A program made the position numbers and the translations under genes. Of a stretch of 64,000 nt of DNA, positions 53,406 through 61,640 are shown one piece after another (position 1 is the first letter of the stretch; each line of letters begins with the position of its first letter). The DNA is from Vibrio campbellii CAIM 519 = NBRC 15631 = ATCC 25920 (GTDB taxonomy: Bacteria > Pseudomonadota > Gammaproteobacteria > Enterobacterales > Vibrionaceae). The notes below the pieces were generated by a model. The model did no database searches. It saw only the letters and a list, made by a program, of their open reading frames with translations, and was not told where the DNA came from. The stretch is taken from positions 682,001 through 746,000 of the forward strand of contig NZ_CP015864.1 in NCBI RefSeq assembly GCF_002163755.1, read 5' to 3'.

Positions 53406-53440
53406 ACACAAAGCCCGCTATCCTTAGCGGGCTCTGTGTT
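53406..53440 (+). terminator. Terminator after ABC exporter
   Basis: AAAGCCCGCT-ATCCTT-AGCGGGCTCTGTGTTT hairpin. Confidence 0.75.
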
Positions 53441-53516
53441 TCTCTGTCCACAGCTCTACCTAGTCGCGATTTGTAAGCTTAGATAAAAGCTGCGCGATCA
53501 ACCGACCGATGGCGTC

Positions 53517-53939
53517 TTAACGCAACGTCTTTTCCATCGATAAGTGCACAATTCCAGCCGATAGAAACTCATCACCAAAAGGCTTAAAACCCAGCTTGGC
53601 ATAGAAATCAATCGCATGCTTTTGCGCACCAAGATAAACACGCGGGTAACCCTTATTCTCTGCTTCCTGAACCAGAGACAACACAATTTTTGTACCTAAG
53701 CCCTGACCTCGGAAATCGCTAAGGATGGCGATACGTCCAATGTGGCCGTCAGTTAAAATTCGTCCGGTGCCTACGGGTTTACCATTACACAGAATCAATG
53801 AATGCATTGCCACATTATCGAGTCCATCGAATTCAATTTCCGGGGAGATAGCCTGCTCGTTGATAAAAACACGTTCACGAATGGAACGAATATGTTGTTC
53901 ATTTTCACCTTCAAAAGTGACGTTTACTACTTCAATCAT
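53517..53939 (-). CDS. GNAT family N-acetyltransferase (ElaA-like)
   Basis: 140 residues from the second ATG at 53939 (MIEVVNVTFEG); one codon longer if the ATG at 53942 is used. IRSIRERVFINEQ, AILSDFRGQGLGTKIV (acetyl-CoA loop) and AIDFYAKLGFKPFG are the family landmarks; the opening and EF..DN pattern fit ElaA-type GNATs. Chromosomal, not in the array. Substrate unknown. Confidence 0.88.
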   Translation of the reverse strand: MIEVVNVTFEGENEQHIRSIRERVFINEQAISPEIEFDGLDNVAMHSLILCNGKPVGTGRILTDGHIGRIAILSDFRGQGLGTKIVLSLVQEAENKGYPRVYLGAQKHAIDFYAKLGFKPFGDEFLSAGIVHLSMEKTLR

Positions 53940-54166
53940 CATTTACCTTTTTATTGTAATAACGCGGGGAATGCTGACATGAAAGCAGCTTGTAGCTCTC
54001 CGCTTGCCGCCACTATACATAGCCTTTAGGTATTTTATAAGTGCCTAAAAACACAATTTTTGTTGAGTACGTTTGAGCCAGTGTCGCAATGAATGAAACA
54101 CCCAAAGACTTGGGGGAATTCAAGGTATTTACGTCGCTGTAGTTGGTTTTAGAAAACAACTTAAAA

Positions 54167-54181
54167 CACTACCCCCCAGTA
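54167..54181 (+). promoter_or_regulatory. RcnR-type operator in the regulator's own promoter
   Basis: CACT-A-CCCCCC-AGTA, the complement form of the RcnR site TACT-G6-N-AGTA with one mismatch. It lies about 65 bp upstream of the regulator start, fitting autoregulation. Confidence 0.7.
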
Positions 54182-54244
54182 TAAGTTCGGTGCTACATTA
54201 CGTCTCATACCTATCTTCCGCGAATTACATTGAGAACTTTTGCC

Positions 54245-54517
54245 ATGTCACACACAGCCAAAGATAAGAAAAAGCTCACGGCTCGAGTCAGTAAGATACA
54301 AGGCCAAGTAAATGGTCTAAAAAAAATGCTGGATGAAGAGCAAGAATGTCAGGACGTATTACAACAGATTGCCGCAATCCGAGGTGCTGTAAATGGCTTA
54401 ATGAAAGAGGTCATTAAAGGCCACTTACATGAGCACCTCGTTCTAGAAGAGGATAAAGATCAGCGCGAGGCTGATATGAACGTTGTGATGAAGGTAATCG
54501 ACTCCTACGTCAAGTAG
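54245..54517 (+). CDS. RcnR-like metal-responsive repressor
   Basis: 90 residues from ATG 54245 (MSHTAKDKKKL); the upstream in-frame ATG at 54230 is less likely because the N-terminal MSH is the metal-site end. Nearly the same as RcnR in AIRGAVNGLM..EVIKGHL, and it keeps His3, Cys35, His60 and His64, the residues described as Ni/Co ligands in E. coli RcnR (H62 additional, H67 not conserved). All-helical DUF156 (CsoR/RcnR/FrmR) fold, tetramer on DNA. Autoregulated via 54167; no rcnA pump gene is adjacent. Confidence 0.85.
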   Translation: MSHTAKDKKKLTARVSKIQGQVNGLKKMLDEEQECQDVLQQIAAIRGAVNGLMKEVIKGHLHEHLVLEEDKDQREADMNVVMKVIDSYVK

Positions 54518-54527
54518 TTGCCTGGTC

Positions 54528-54707
54528 TTATTCGGCTTTCATTTGAGATAGACGCTTTTGTAAATCCTTCTTGAGCGAGTTGATGGCATAAGGCTTCATC
54601 GACTTCCACGCCTTACACTCTTCTCGCGTTCTTCCGCATCCAGCGCACCACCCTTTACGGTGTGAAAAATCGCACAAATCCACACAAGGACTTTTTTGTT
54701 TTTTCAT
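54528..54707 (-). CDS. DUF1289-like Cys-rich protein
   Basis: 59 residues. Cysteines at positions 8, 12, 21, 24 and 31 (PCVDLCDFS, WCAGCGRTREEC) match the DUF1289 pattern, a small zinc-ribbon-like domain. The ATG immediately follows the stop of the gene at 54708, so it is translated as the second gene of the RcnR-operator operon. Function unknown; the Cys pairs suggest metal binding. Confidence 0.78.
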   Translation of the reverse strand: MKKQKSPCVDLCDFSHRKGWCAGCGRTREECKAWKSMKPYAINSLKKDLQKRLSQMKAE

Positions 54708-55145
54708 TTAGAGCCTATCTAACACTTTATCGATACTTGCTTCGAGAGCGCGCAGTCGGTTGAATTCTTCGAACAAACGTTGTTCTAGATTTTTGAAATT
54801 CAGTGGCATAGTTCGTTGACAGATACCATAGCTGTTATCTAGCGTTTTATACCCCTTCCAGCTCGAAATGCGATTGCCCTCTAGCTGTTTAAATTGACGA
54901 ATAAATTCTGCCTGTGATGGACAATCTTCTTCTGCGTGCATGCAAACTGGAAATGCTTTTTGTTTGATCTGCGGCCCCTCGATAAAAGTCTCGAAATGAA
55001 CGCCACCTTGGTTTTCGTTGAACCAGTTTTGTTTGTATAACTGGAGGTATTCTCCGCGGTTATAAATTTCCCAACCGTCTTCAAACCAGTTAGCTTTTTC
55101 CAGCATTTTTTCTAGGTTACGAAAAACACCCTTAACATCTTTCAT
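54708..55145 (-). CDS. Unknown protein under RcnR-type operators
   Basis: 145 residues, no signal peptide or membrane helix. It contains CMHAEEDC (Cys68, His70, Cys75), a possible metal site, and a C-terminal helical region EQRLFEEFNRLRALEASID. No family recognised. Two RcnR-type operators (55185 and 55205) lie just upstream; the G-rich stretch immediately before the ATG (complement of 55156-55162) serves as the ribosome site. Forms an operon with the DUF1289-like gene. Confidence 0.75.
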   Translation of the reverse strand: MKDVKGVFRNLEKMLEKANWFEDGWEIYNRGEYLQLYKQNWFNENQGGVHFETFIEGPQIKQKAFPVCMHAEEDCPSQAEFIRQFKQLEGNRISSWKGYKTLDNSYGICQRTMPLNFKNLEQRLFEEFNRLRALEASIDKVLDRL

Positions 55146-55184
55146 GTTGTCACTCTCCCCCCATGAGTTGCGATTTGAAAACTA

Positions 55185-55199
55185 TACTCCCCCCAAGTA
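55185..55199 (+). promoter_or_regulatory. RcnR-type operator 1 for the unknown operon
   Basis: TACT-CCCCCC-A-AGTA, matching the TACT-(G/C)6-AGTA arrangement of RcnR sites, about 40 bp upstream of the gene at 55145. Confidence 0.75.
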
Positions 55200-55204
55200 T
55201 AAAA

Positions 55205-55219
55205 TACTACCCCCTAGTA
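55205..55219 (+). promoter_or_regulatory. RcnR-type operator 2 for the unknown operon
   Basis: TACT-A-CCCCC-T-AGTA, an exact palindromic pair of half-sites with a C5 centre, 5 bp from operator 1. The two sites in tandem suggest cooperative binding. Confidence 0.75.
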
Positions 55220-55282
55220 TATGTGGAAATTGCACTGGAGGGACGGGAGACGGTGCAACCATGATCTCTTTACTCAAAATGC

Positions 55283-55762
55283 TTACCCTATTTGTTTAAC
55301 CCAAACCACATTTTCGCTATCCGTTGGAGTCTCAAACCAAGACCAAAATAGGTCCAGCATTTCTGGTGTCATATGATAAGACTTACTGTTTAGGTCTGCG
55401 TTACGCAGAGAGGCTCTTTGCTTACATGTATCAAAAGGTACGTCGAGATAATGTACTTCACTCTCAACACCAACGTCTGATGCCCATTTGATAAAGCTTT
55501 CTCTATCTGACTTACGCCAGAAACCGAAATCAAAAATAACAGGGACTCCGAGAGAAAACAGTTGTTGCGCTGATTCTTTGAAGAGGCATTGCAGTGTCGC
55601 CAATCGTTTATCGAAGACTTCACGCTCCATGTGTTCGCCATACAAAGGAATCATCCATTCATCGATAGAGAAACGAAAAGCACCATGCTTTTCTGCAAGG
55701 GCTTTAGAATACGTTGTTTTACCAGAACCAATAAAGCCACATACGAAATAGATTTGGGCCAT
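55283..55762 (-). CDS. P-loop kinase-like (AAA_33) protein
   Basis: 159 residues. Walker A GFIGSGKTT at residues 9-17, FSIDEW with acidic second motif, VIFDFGFWRKSDRESF and FDTCKQRASLRN as lid/Arg-rich region. Resembles zeta/phosphotransferase-like kinases and adenylate-kinase folds; a substrate cannot be named. Start by ATG after AAGGGGAATGT. Confidence 0.85.
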   Translation of the reverse strand: MAQIYFVCGFIGSGKTTYSKALAEKHGAFRFSIDEWMIPLYGEHMEREVFDKRLATLQCLFKESAQQLFSLGVPVIFDFGFWRKSDRESFIKWASDVGVESEVHYLDVPFDTCKQRASLRNADLNSKSYHMTPEMLDLFWSWFETPTDSENVVWVKQIG

Positions 55763-55828
55763 ACATTCCCCTTAATGAACCAAAAAACACCATTCGATAC
55801 CAATTTAACGCAAAACTAAACAGTTGCT

Positions 55829-56242
55829 TTATACAAAGTTTTCTAGCGTATTATCTTCTTTAAGTAAGTTAATCAACGGTAGAAACAGTGGCTCTGGTAA
55901 ATCATCTAGCCGACACCATTTCCATTGCTTACATTTATCCGGCTCAGTGACTTGTGGTTCGCCACTGACACTCGATGCAACGACAAACAAGGTGACGTAG
56001 TGCTTACCTTCTTTCTCAAAAATATCATTCGTAAAGGTGAACTTTTCAATTGAATCAACGATTAGGCCGGTTTCTTCAAGCACTTCTCGCTTCGCACAAT
56101 CTTCTATACTTTCACCGAGTTCAAGGTGCCCGCCGGGTGTAGCCCAAGTATTCGCACCATGAGATCCAATTCTCTCACCGAGTAATATAGCCCCATCACG
56201 ACGGATGATGGTCGCCACTCCAACTCTTACTTGTTTATTCAT
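55829..56242 (-). CDS. Nudix hydrolase
   Basis: 137 residues with a complete Nudix box (GHLELGESIEDCAKREVLEE then TGL, ~40-63). Similar in layout to ADP-ribose or CTP pyrophosphatase-like Nudix enzymes; WATPGGHLE and KCKQWKW are typical. Located 20 bp from other short genes; substrate unknown. Confidence 0.9.
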   Translation of the reverse strand: MNKQVRVGVATIIRRDGAILLGERIGSHGANTWATPGGHLELGESIEDCAKREVLEETGLIVDSIEKFTFTNDIFEKEGKHYVTLFVVASSVSGEPQVTEPDKCKQWKWCRLDDLPEPLFLPLINLLKEDNTLENFV

Positions 56243-56310
56243 GTATCGTCCATTTCAAACCGCTACGTCCACTTTATTAGCTTGTCGAGCTTAGCATTTT
56301 AATTCGTTTA

Positions 56311-56565
56311 TTATTGCGCTACCGTTTTAGCGTTAGGCTCTGGCTTGGACCATTTTATGATCGCTCTTAAATTCATCGAGAAGAAAATAACGTTAGCGAT
56401 GATCATAGCGACACTGCCCGTCAAATAGCCAACGGCCACCCAACTTGTATTGCCGCACATCATCAATATGAATCCAATTTTGTTTTTATTACCGATCTGC
56501 CAAATCGCGAGAAAAGTGAGCACCATAGCGACCCAATCGATGCCATAGTATTGAAAGTATTGCAT
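56311..56565 (-). CDS. Small three-helix membrane protein
   Basis: 84 residues with about three membrane helices (WVAMVLTFLAIWQIG, GFILMMCGNTSWVAVGYLT, VAMIIANVIFFSMNL). It resembles the small PnuC/SemiSWEET-like membrane proteins in layout, but the family is not certain. Confidence 0.65.
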   Translation of the reverse strand: MQYFQYYGIDWVAMVLTFLAIWQIGNKNKIGFILMMCGNTSWVAVGYLTGSVAMIIANVIFFSMNLRAIIKWSKPEPNAKTVAQ

Positions 56566-56572
56566 TTTATAT

Positions 56573-56677
56573 TTACTCTTTCATGGTATTAGAAACGATA
56601 TAGATCACATCAGGCCTAGGAATCATATTGATACCAAGGCAAGTGACGGCAAACAGTAAAATTGAGCTCAGATCCAT
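56573..56677 (-). pseudogene. Truncated LysE/RhtB exporter fragment
   Basis: 34 codons reading MDLSSILLFAVTCLGIN then IPRPDVIYIVSNTMKE and a stop. This is the start of a LysE-family exporter (IPGPDVIYI with Gly replaced by Arg); the rest of the gene is absent. GGAGAAAA precedes the ATG. Confidence 0.72.
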
Positions 56678-57051
56678 TTTTCTCCATGAGGCATCATACA
56701 ACATGTGTTATTTATCGGGGCTATATTGCCGATCAACTTTAATAAATTCAATCTATACATACAAAATATAAACCATTAATATCAGATACTTAAATAACAA
56801 TAAGCACATTAAGAGACATCTTTTTTGTTCGAGAAAAATAGCTGAAAAACATTGAAGTCACGCTTGCAGCATTGAAATATTATGTTACATTCATACTCAG
56901 CTTGATCACAACCAAGCGCCGGGAAAAGCCGACCTTGCGTAACACTCCTCTCCATTACGCAACATCCCACCAACAAAACCTAACTCATACTCAATGCCCG
57001 TTTTGCGGAGCATGTATTTCTTATTATTAGAATAATCACAGTGGATTAACT
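56678..57051. other. Intergenic region before the MFS gene
   Basis: About 370 bp with AT-rich promoter sequence; no gene or recognised structure found. A weak repeat of TTGCGTAA/TTACGCAA sits near 56936-56962. Confidence 0.4.
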
Positions 57052-58269
57052 ATGTTTTTCATATCTCATGAGGGAAAGTGGTTTCGATTTTTAATGGTGT
57101 TTATCTTCCTTGGTGCCGCAATGGAGACGGATATCTATTTACCAACATTTCCAGATATACTCAGCGATTTCAACACCAATGCTGTTATGGTTCAGCGCAT
57201 TTTGAGCTACAACTTTATTGGTATCTGTCTCGGCTCTTTATTATACGGTCCTCTATCCGATCATTTTGGCCGCAGAAAGGTGTTAATGTTTGGTTTTAGC
57301 ATTTTTCTTACCGCAAGCATTGGCTGTATCTTTTCGACAAGTATTGAACAGCTGCTGGCATTTCGACTATTGCAAGGCTTCGGAAGCTCAGCATGTGTGA
57401 TAGTGGGTACGGCAATGATCTTCGATTTATTCGAGGAAGAATCAGCAGCAAAACTCATTTCAGACTTAAACACATTGGTGGTTAGTCTCATGGCTTTTGC
57501 TCCACTCATTGGTGGATGGATCAGCTTACATATGGGCTATAAAGCAAACTTCGTTTTTATCGCAGTTCTCGTGCTTATTTCCGCACTCAAATGTTTCCTG
57601 TTCTTGCCAGAATCTCTCGCTGTGAACAAAAGAAAGAAACTAGCACCAAAGCGTATTCTCAGTGATTATAAGACGGTCTTATCTTCCACTGAGTTTTGGT
57701 ACAACACATTAGTCACCAGTTTGATCCTTGGTGCCTACATGATTTATGTGTCAAATATGTCCTTGCTGTATATCGATAAGTTGGGGGTTAGCCCAAAGCA
57801 GTTCCCGTTTTACCAAATGGCGACACTCGGCACATTTGTCTTGGTAAGTTTGAACAACTCACGCTTGATAGATAAGTTCGGTGTTGAAAAGCTTAAAGCA
57901 ACTGGCCTTGGACTGATATTCGCTAATACCCTGATATTTTTCATATCACCGTCGAATTTACTGGATTCACCAGTATTCTTAACGGCAACCATGTGTTTGT
58001 TTTCGATTGGTGCTGGATTATCGATAGGTTTGTTTTTTGCAAAGTCAATGCAGGTATTTCCAGAACTCACGGGCATTGCGGCATCTCTAGTGACAGCGAT
58101 AAGACTGTTTATAGTATCTGCCGCTATCGATATTGGCAGTAATGCTTACAAGGGAACATCGCAGTCAGTCGTCCAAATCATGACGCTTGTCGTTATCGTT
58201 TTGGCTACCCTTTGGCTGGCGAATTATGTACGCATGAAAACAACGTCAGGTTTATCAGACGTCAACTAA
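57052..58269 (+). CDS. MFS transporter, Bcr/CflA drug-resistance type
   Basis: 405 residues with twelve predicted helices. AMETDIYLPTFPDI at the first helix, LLYGPLSDHFGRRKVLMFG (MFS loop 2-3 motif), AFRLLQGFGSSACVI and APLIGGWI are typical of the Bcr/CflA branch, which exports chloramphenicol, bicyclomycin or similar compounds by proton antiport. A GGAGAGC/GCTCTCC terminator follows at 58289. Confidence 0.92.
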   Translation: MFFISHEGKWFRFLMVFIFLGAAMETDIYLPTFPDILSDFNTNAVMVQRILSYNFIGICLGSLLYGPLSDHFGRRKVLMFGFSIFLTASIGCIFSTSIEQLLAFRLLQGFGSSACVIVGTAMIFDLFEEESAAKLISDLNTLVVSLMAFAPLIGGWISLHMGYKANFVFIAVLVLISALKCFLFLPESLAVNKRKKLAPKRILSDYKTVLSSTEFWYNTLVTSLILGAYMIYVSNMSLLYIDKLGVSPKQFPFYQMATLGTFVLVSLNNSRLIDKFGVEKLKATGLGLIFANTLIFFISPSNLLDSPVFLTATMCLFSIGAGLSIGLFFAKSMQVFPELTGIAASLVTAIRLFIVSAAIDIGSNAYKGTSQSVVQIMTLVVIVLATLWLANYVRMKTTSGLSDVN

Positions 58270-58288
58270 TCACTCATAAATAAAATAA

Positions 58289-58316
58289 GGAGAGCATGTC
58301 AACGCTCTCCTTTTTA
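58289..58316 (+). terminator. Terminator after MFS gene
   Basis: GGAGAGC-ATGTCAAC-GCTCTCC-TTTTT hairpin. Confidence 0.85.
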
Positions 58317-58474
58317 CTGTAGGGTACTTTTAGATTCTTAATGATCTACTTGGAACGATGTTGGGAATAAACTCGCTCTAGTTTATCCAAAAACGTATGG
58401 AGCTTAAAATATGACGCGGTTATCAGTACACTCTTGACCTGATAATCGGGCTCTCATACAGACAATCACATAAA

Positions 58475-58506
58475 ACAAAGGCGAGCTAAACCGCTCGTCT
58501 TTGTTA
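58475..58506 (-). terminator. Terminator downstream of 58528 gene
   Basis: ACAAAGGCGAGC-TAAACC-GCTCGTCTTTGT, nearly perfect stem serving the minus-strand gene. Confidence 0.75.
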
Positions 58507-58527
58507 TGTTGAATTTGGCAACCCAGA

Positions 58528-58986
58528 TTAATCTTGTGGGTTTTCTTTCGCGTTGATCTCTGCGTATGTGTGCAGAAGCTCTGTCAGAGTTTTCACCCAA
58601 GCGAAGACATCTGTTGGTGTGTTTTCTAGTAGCTTTTCTACTTGTTCACAATGGGTTTCCAGTGTGATTGCTTCTTCAAGACGGAATGAAATTGCGTAGA
58701 AGTGCCAAAGGACTAGACGCGTCATTCGCTCGCTGTTTTGCTTCGCGTTATCCGATTCATCAAACGCTTGTTGAATTTCACTTAGCGCGATTGCTGTCAT
58801 ACGTAACATCGCATCTAGGCGCGCCGACAACATGCGGTCTTCACTGTCTACTTCTTCCTGATCAAAGGTAAACAGCTCGTTCATCACGTCTTCTGGTACC
58901 ATTTTGCCGATCATGCGCGCACTAAACTCTTCCAGTTCATGGCGTGGCATAGTCACTAGACAATCGAATGTGTAATCACGAAGCAT
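58528..58986 (-). CDS. Unknown soluble helical protein
   Basis: 152 residues, strongly acidic and mostly helical (LHTYAEINAKENPQD tail). No family recognised; no cysteines in recognisable metal sites and no membrane helix. Conserved character suggests a small regulator or chaperone-like protein, but there is no direct evidence. Confidence 0.75.
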   Translation of the reverse strand: MLRDYTFDCLVTMPRHELEEFSARMIGKMVPEDVMNELFTFDQEEVDSEDRMLSARLDAMLRMTAIALSEIQQAFDESDNAKQNSERMTRLVLWHFYAISFRLEEAITLETHCEQVEKLLENTPTDVFAWVKTLTELLHTYAEINAKENPQD

Positions 58987-59096
58987 AAAATCACTCTACA
59001 TTAGTTATCACTTTTAGGGTGCGCATTCTAAAGACTGTGGCTTCAATTACCAGCGTTTATTATCTTTGATGAAAAAACAAACGCAGATAACAGAGG

Positions 59097-59288
59097 TTAA
59101 TCGGAAGATTTGCTCTTCTGAAAATACTGGAAAACTTTCCAAACAAGGAATCCCGCAATGCCAACAATTAATGCTGAACGAAGCAGAATAGGTGCATCGT
59201 GTTCTAGCTGGCTAGCATGAGGGACAATACTTGCAAATAAACGACTGGTAAAAAGCAGCCCCATCACCAACATAATAACTTTGTTCAT
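59097..59288 (-). CDS. Small membrane protein
   Basis: 63 residues from ATG 59288 (MNKVIMLVMGLLFTSRLFA), with a second hydrophobic segment RSALIVGIAGFLVWKVFQYF near the C-terminus. Two membrane helices, basic loop and acidic last residues. No family recognised. Confidence 0.65.
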   Translation of the reverse strand: MNKVIMLVMGLLFTSRLFASIVPHASQLEHDAPILLRSALIVGIAGFLVWKVFQYFQKSKSSD

Positions 59289-59487
59289 ACGATCTACCCA
59301 TTCCAATACAAGCACAGCAAACAACGATCAATCTACTTGCCAACAAGGGCAAACCTGCCCTGAGTGAACGTAAAAGAATGCGCGTCTTGAGGTTAGCCGT
59401 CAATGCGTGGACGAGTAAGCTAATATTGCAAATGTGAGGGTGCGCTGAGCGATTTTGGCTACATAACTCTTAAGTGCCGCAACTTAA

Positions 59488-59795
59488 CTACCAAAAAAAC
59501 TCATCTCGCCGTTCTTCGAGCCACAAGTCATAGCTTTTCATCACTTTGGAGAACTGAGAGCTCTGAATATAACCGTTCAACCACGCTTTTAAGTTCGGGT
59601 AAGAAATCACGAATACAGGCACACTTCCCTTCGGTGGAGCTTCTAACATCTCCAATGGTTTGTCATCGAGCTAAATGGAACGCATTAAGATGCGTTGCTG
59701 GGCTTTGAACAATGCAAATCGAGCTCGAATCGCGTGGGGCAATTGTGCAATGAGTAAAGGATCGGCACAGAACCATTGTTGTTCTTGAGCGCCAT
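59488..59795 (-). pseudogene. Degraded glutathione S-transferase gene
   Basis: Pieces of a GST are present: MALKNNNGSVPILYSLHNCP from 59795, then, after a frameshift at a run of C bases, HAIRARFALFKAQQRILMRS, a stop where Gln is expected, and DDKPLEMLEAPPKGSVPVFV. The sequence then jumps to the GST C-terminal end YPNLKAWLNGYIQSSQ..SYDLWLEERRDEFFW. About 130 codons in between are missing. So one frameshift, one nonsense codon and one large deletion. Confidence 0.8.
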
Positions 59796-60012
59796 CTTTA
59801 AACGTCCTTCTTAATACTATCCCGCCTTTAGAGTAGCAAAACTTCCCAGCCCTATTCCATATAGAGCCCCAAAATCTTCGTTTGAAACCCTTCAAACTTC
59901 AAAAAGAGGAAATAGCTCTGCGGAAACTTCACCGCGTTTTGTGCTCATTGCTGTGCTTAAAATAGTAACGAAACCAATGCCGTCCCCCCAATAACACGTG
60001 AGTGAGAACGAC

Positions 60013-60408
60013 ATGAATAGCGATGCGAAACAACTACTTGAACATTTGTGCAACCAATACGACAAACTGTCACAGGACCTAGAATCTCGCCCTTTCCCTG
60101 AGTTCTCAGAGACCATTTCTCACCCATTAGGGAACTGCTTCGTTCATTGCTCAGTAGGCAGCCAACGCTTTTCGATTGTTTCAGTTAACTTCGCTTCCAA
60201 GATCAGAGGACAAGGTGTTTTTACATCGTTTCTTAGTTACGTTAGAGATCACCCGTACGAGTATCAAGGCGTTGAAGTTGCTATCATTGAAAACCGACAT
60301 CTGGCTAAGCGGTTACTGTCGCGGGGATGGGAATATAAATCTCTGTTTAGCCGGCTCTTTTTTTCACACAAACCGACTCTGATTAAAGACTTTCAATACA
60401 CGTCGTGA
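60013..60408 (+). CDS. Unknown GNAT-like small protein
   Basis: 131 residues from ATG 60013 (MNSDAKQLLEH); the ATG at 59998 is also in frame. Mid-region FASKIRGQGVFTSFLSYV and IENRHLAKRLLSRGWEYKS resemble the acetyl-CoA loop and end of GNATs, but the RGQG motif is the only firm element. A conserved, lone gene; function unknown. Confidence 0.65.
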   Translation: MNSDAKQLLEHLCNQYDKLSQDLESRPFPEFSETISHPLGNCFVHCSVGSQRFSIVSVNFASKIRGQGVFTSFLSYVRDHPYEYQGVEVAIIENRHLAKRLLSRGWEYKSLFSRLFFSHKPTLIKDFQYTS

Positions 60409-60425
60409 CTTGTGGTGTCGTTCGG

Positions 60426-61427
60426 TTAATCGCCTTTCAACATCTCGATAAAAGCTTGCCTTGATTGCTGAGAGCTGTCGCGATGTGTCGTGTATTCTAC
60501 ATGCGTACCTTTATCGGCTGTCTCTGATAATTCAATCCCCCACAAAGCGTTGATCTCATTTGGTACGATAGAGTAACGCACGTCAATGACTCGCAATCCC
60601 TTGTTTGGGTCTCTGGCGATGAATCCATCAGAAAACCAACGAAATCGTTCAATGTCTTTGGCTTGCTGCGATGCAGGATCCAACCATGGAAAATCTGCAG
60701 CCACATTCAACTTGGCAATGGACTCTCCGGTATACGTTTTTATTGACCTCCCTGCTCTTATGGCATCAACGTGGTAATGGTGTTCGGTTTCGTAGATGAC
60801 TTTCCAAACCAAGGTATTTGCGAACGTGGGTTTGGCTTCTAATCGTTGGGGTGTATGCCGCCTTGCTTCAGCTAACGCCCAACCTGCCTCTTCTGCTCGG
60901 TCTCTTTGATACATGCCAAATGTAAGATAAACAAGCACCCAAACTACAGCAATACGCGGATACCAAGGGTTACGCTTCATCAGGCCAAGTATCAAAGTGA
61001 ACAAGATTGGTAAGGTAAAAAGAGGGTCAATCACGGAAACCGTACTCCAAGAATAACGGGTATCTGTGAACGGCCATAAGAGCTGGGTTCCGTAGCTGGT
61101 ACATGCGTCCAATAAGCCATGTGTAGCGTAACCTAATCCGCAATACCACCAGCTTTGTTTTAAGGATAATCCACCTTTTTTAGCAATGAGTGGATGTAAT
61201 ATCAGGGTACAGATAAAGCTTCCAATAGGGATAAAGAAAAGTGAATGTGTGAACTGTCGGTGAAATTCCAAAAACAGCAATGGATCATTGGTTGATCGGA
61301 TCAATATGTCCAAGTCTGGCGCCATGCCTGCAAGTAAGCCAAGTGCTCCAGCAACCACTAAATGCTGCTTTTTACTCGCTGATAGGGCCAAGGATGCCCC
61401 AACTAATCCTTGAGTTAATGGATCCAA
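60426..61427 (-). CDS. YdjM/YbcI-like metal-dependent hydrolase family membrane protein
   Basis: 333 residues. MDPLTQGLVGASLALSASKKQ, AGMAPDLDILIRS, FHRQFTHSLFFI and YATHGLLDACTSYG are the His/Asp motifs of the YdjM-type (DUF457) membrane proteins, with about five helices in the first half. The C-terminal half is soluble (VAADFPWLDPASQQAKD). The family is annotated as metal-dependent hydrolases; the substrate is unknown. Confidence 0.85.
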   Translation of the reverse strand: MDPLTQGLVGASLALSASKKQHLVVAGALGLLAGMAPDLDILIRSTNDPLLFLEFHRQFTHSLFFIPIGSFICTLILHPLIAKKGGLSLKQSWWYCGLGYATHGLLDACTSYGTQLLWPFTDTRYSWSTVSVIDPLFTLPILFTLILGLMKRNPWYPRIAVVWVLVYLTFGMYQRDRAEEAGWALAEARRHTPQRLEAKPTFANTLVWKVIYETEHHYHVDAIRAGRSIKTYTGESIAKLNVAADFPWLDPASQQAKDIERFRWFSDGFIARDPNKGLRVIDVRYSIVPNEINALWGIELSETADKGTHVEYTTHRDSSQQSRQAFIEMLKGD

Positions 61428-61640
61428 GGTTTGTTCACTCTGCTGTGCTTAAAAACAAGAACTCTTTGCCCCATAAAATCTCCGTATTTAAATAAAAGGA
61501 CTGGTCTTAATCCATCACGCCGAAAGCAATTGAAAAATAACGCGTTAGTTTTAGTGTAGATGGATTAGGTTTGTTCGCGAGTTTGTCTTAAATACTACTC
61601 AGAGGTAGGGTTTGACGTTTCAACTTATGTCAGTTTCTCT

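Noticed and set aside
55262..55300. Twelve-codon open frame (starting MISLLKM) downstream of the RcnR-type operators on the plus strand
   Set aside because: Too short and runs into the antisense side of the kinase gene; no evidence of a leader peptide.
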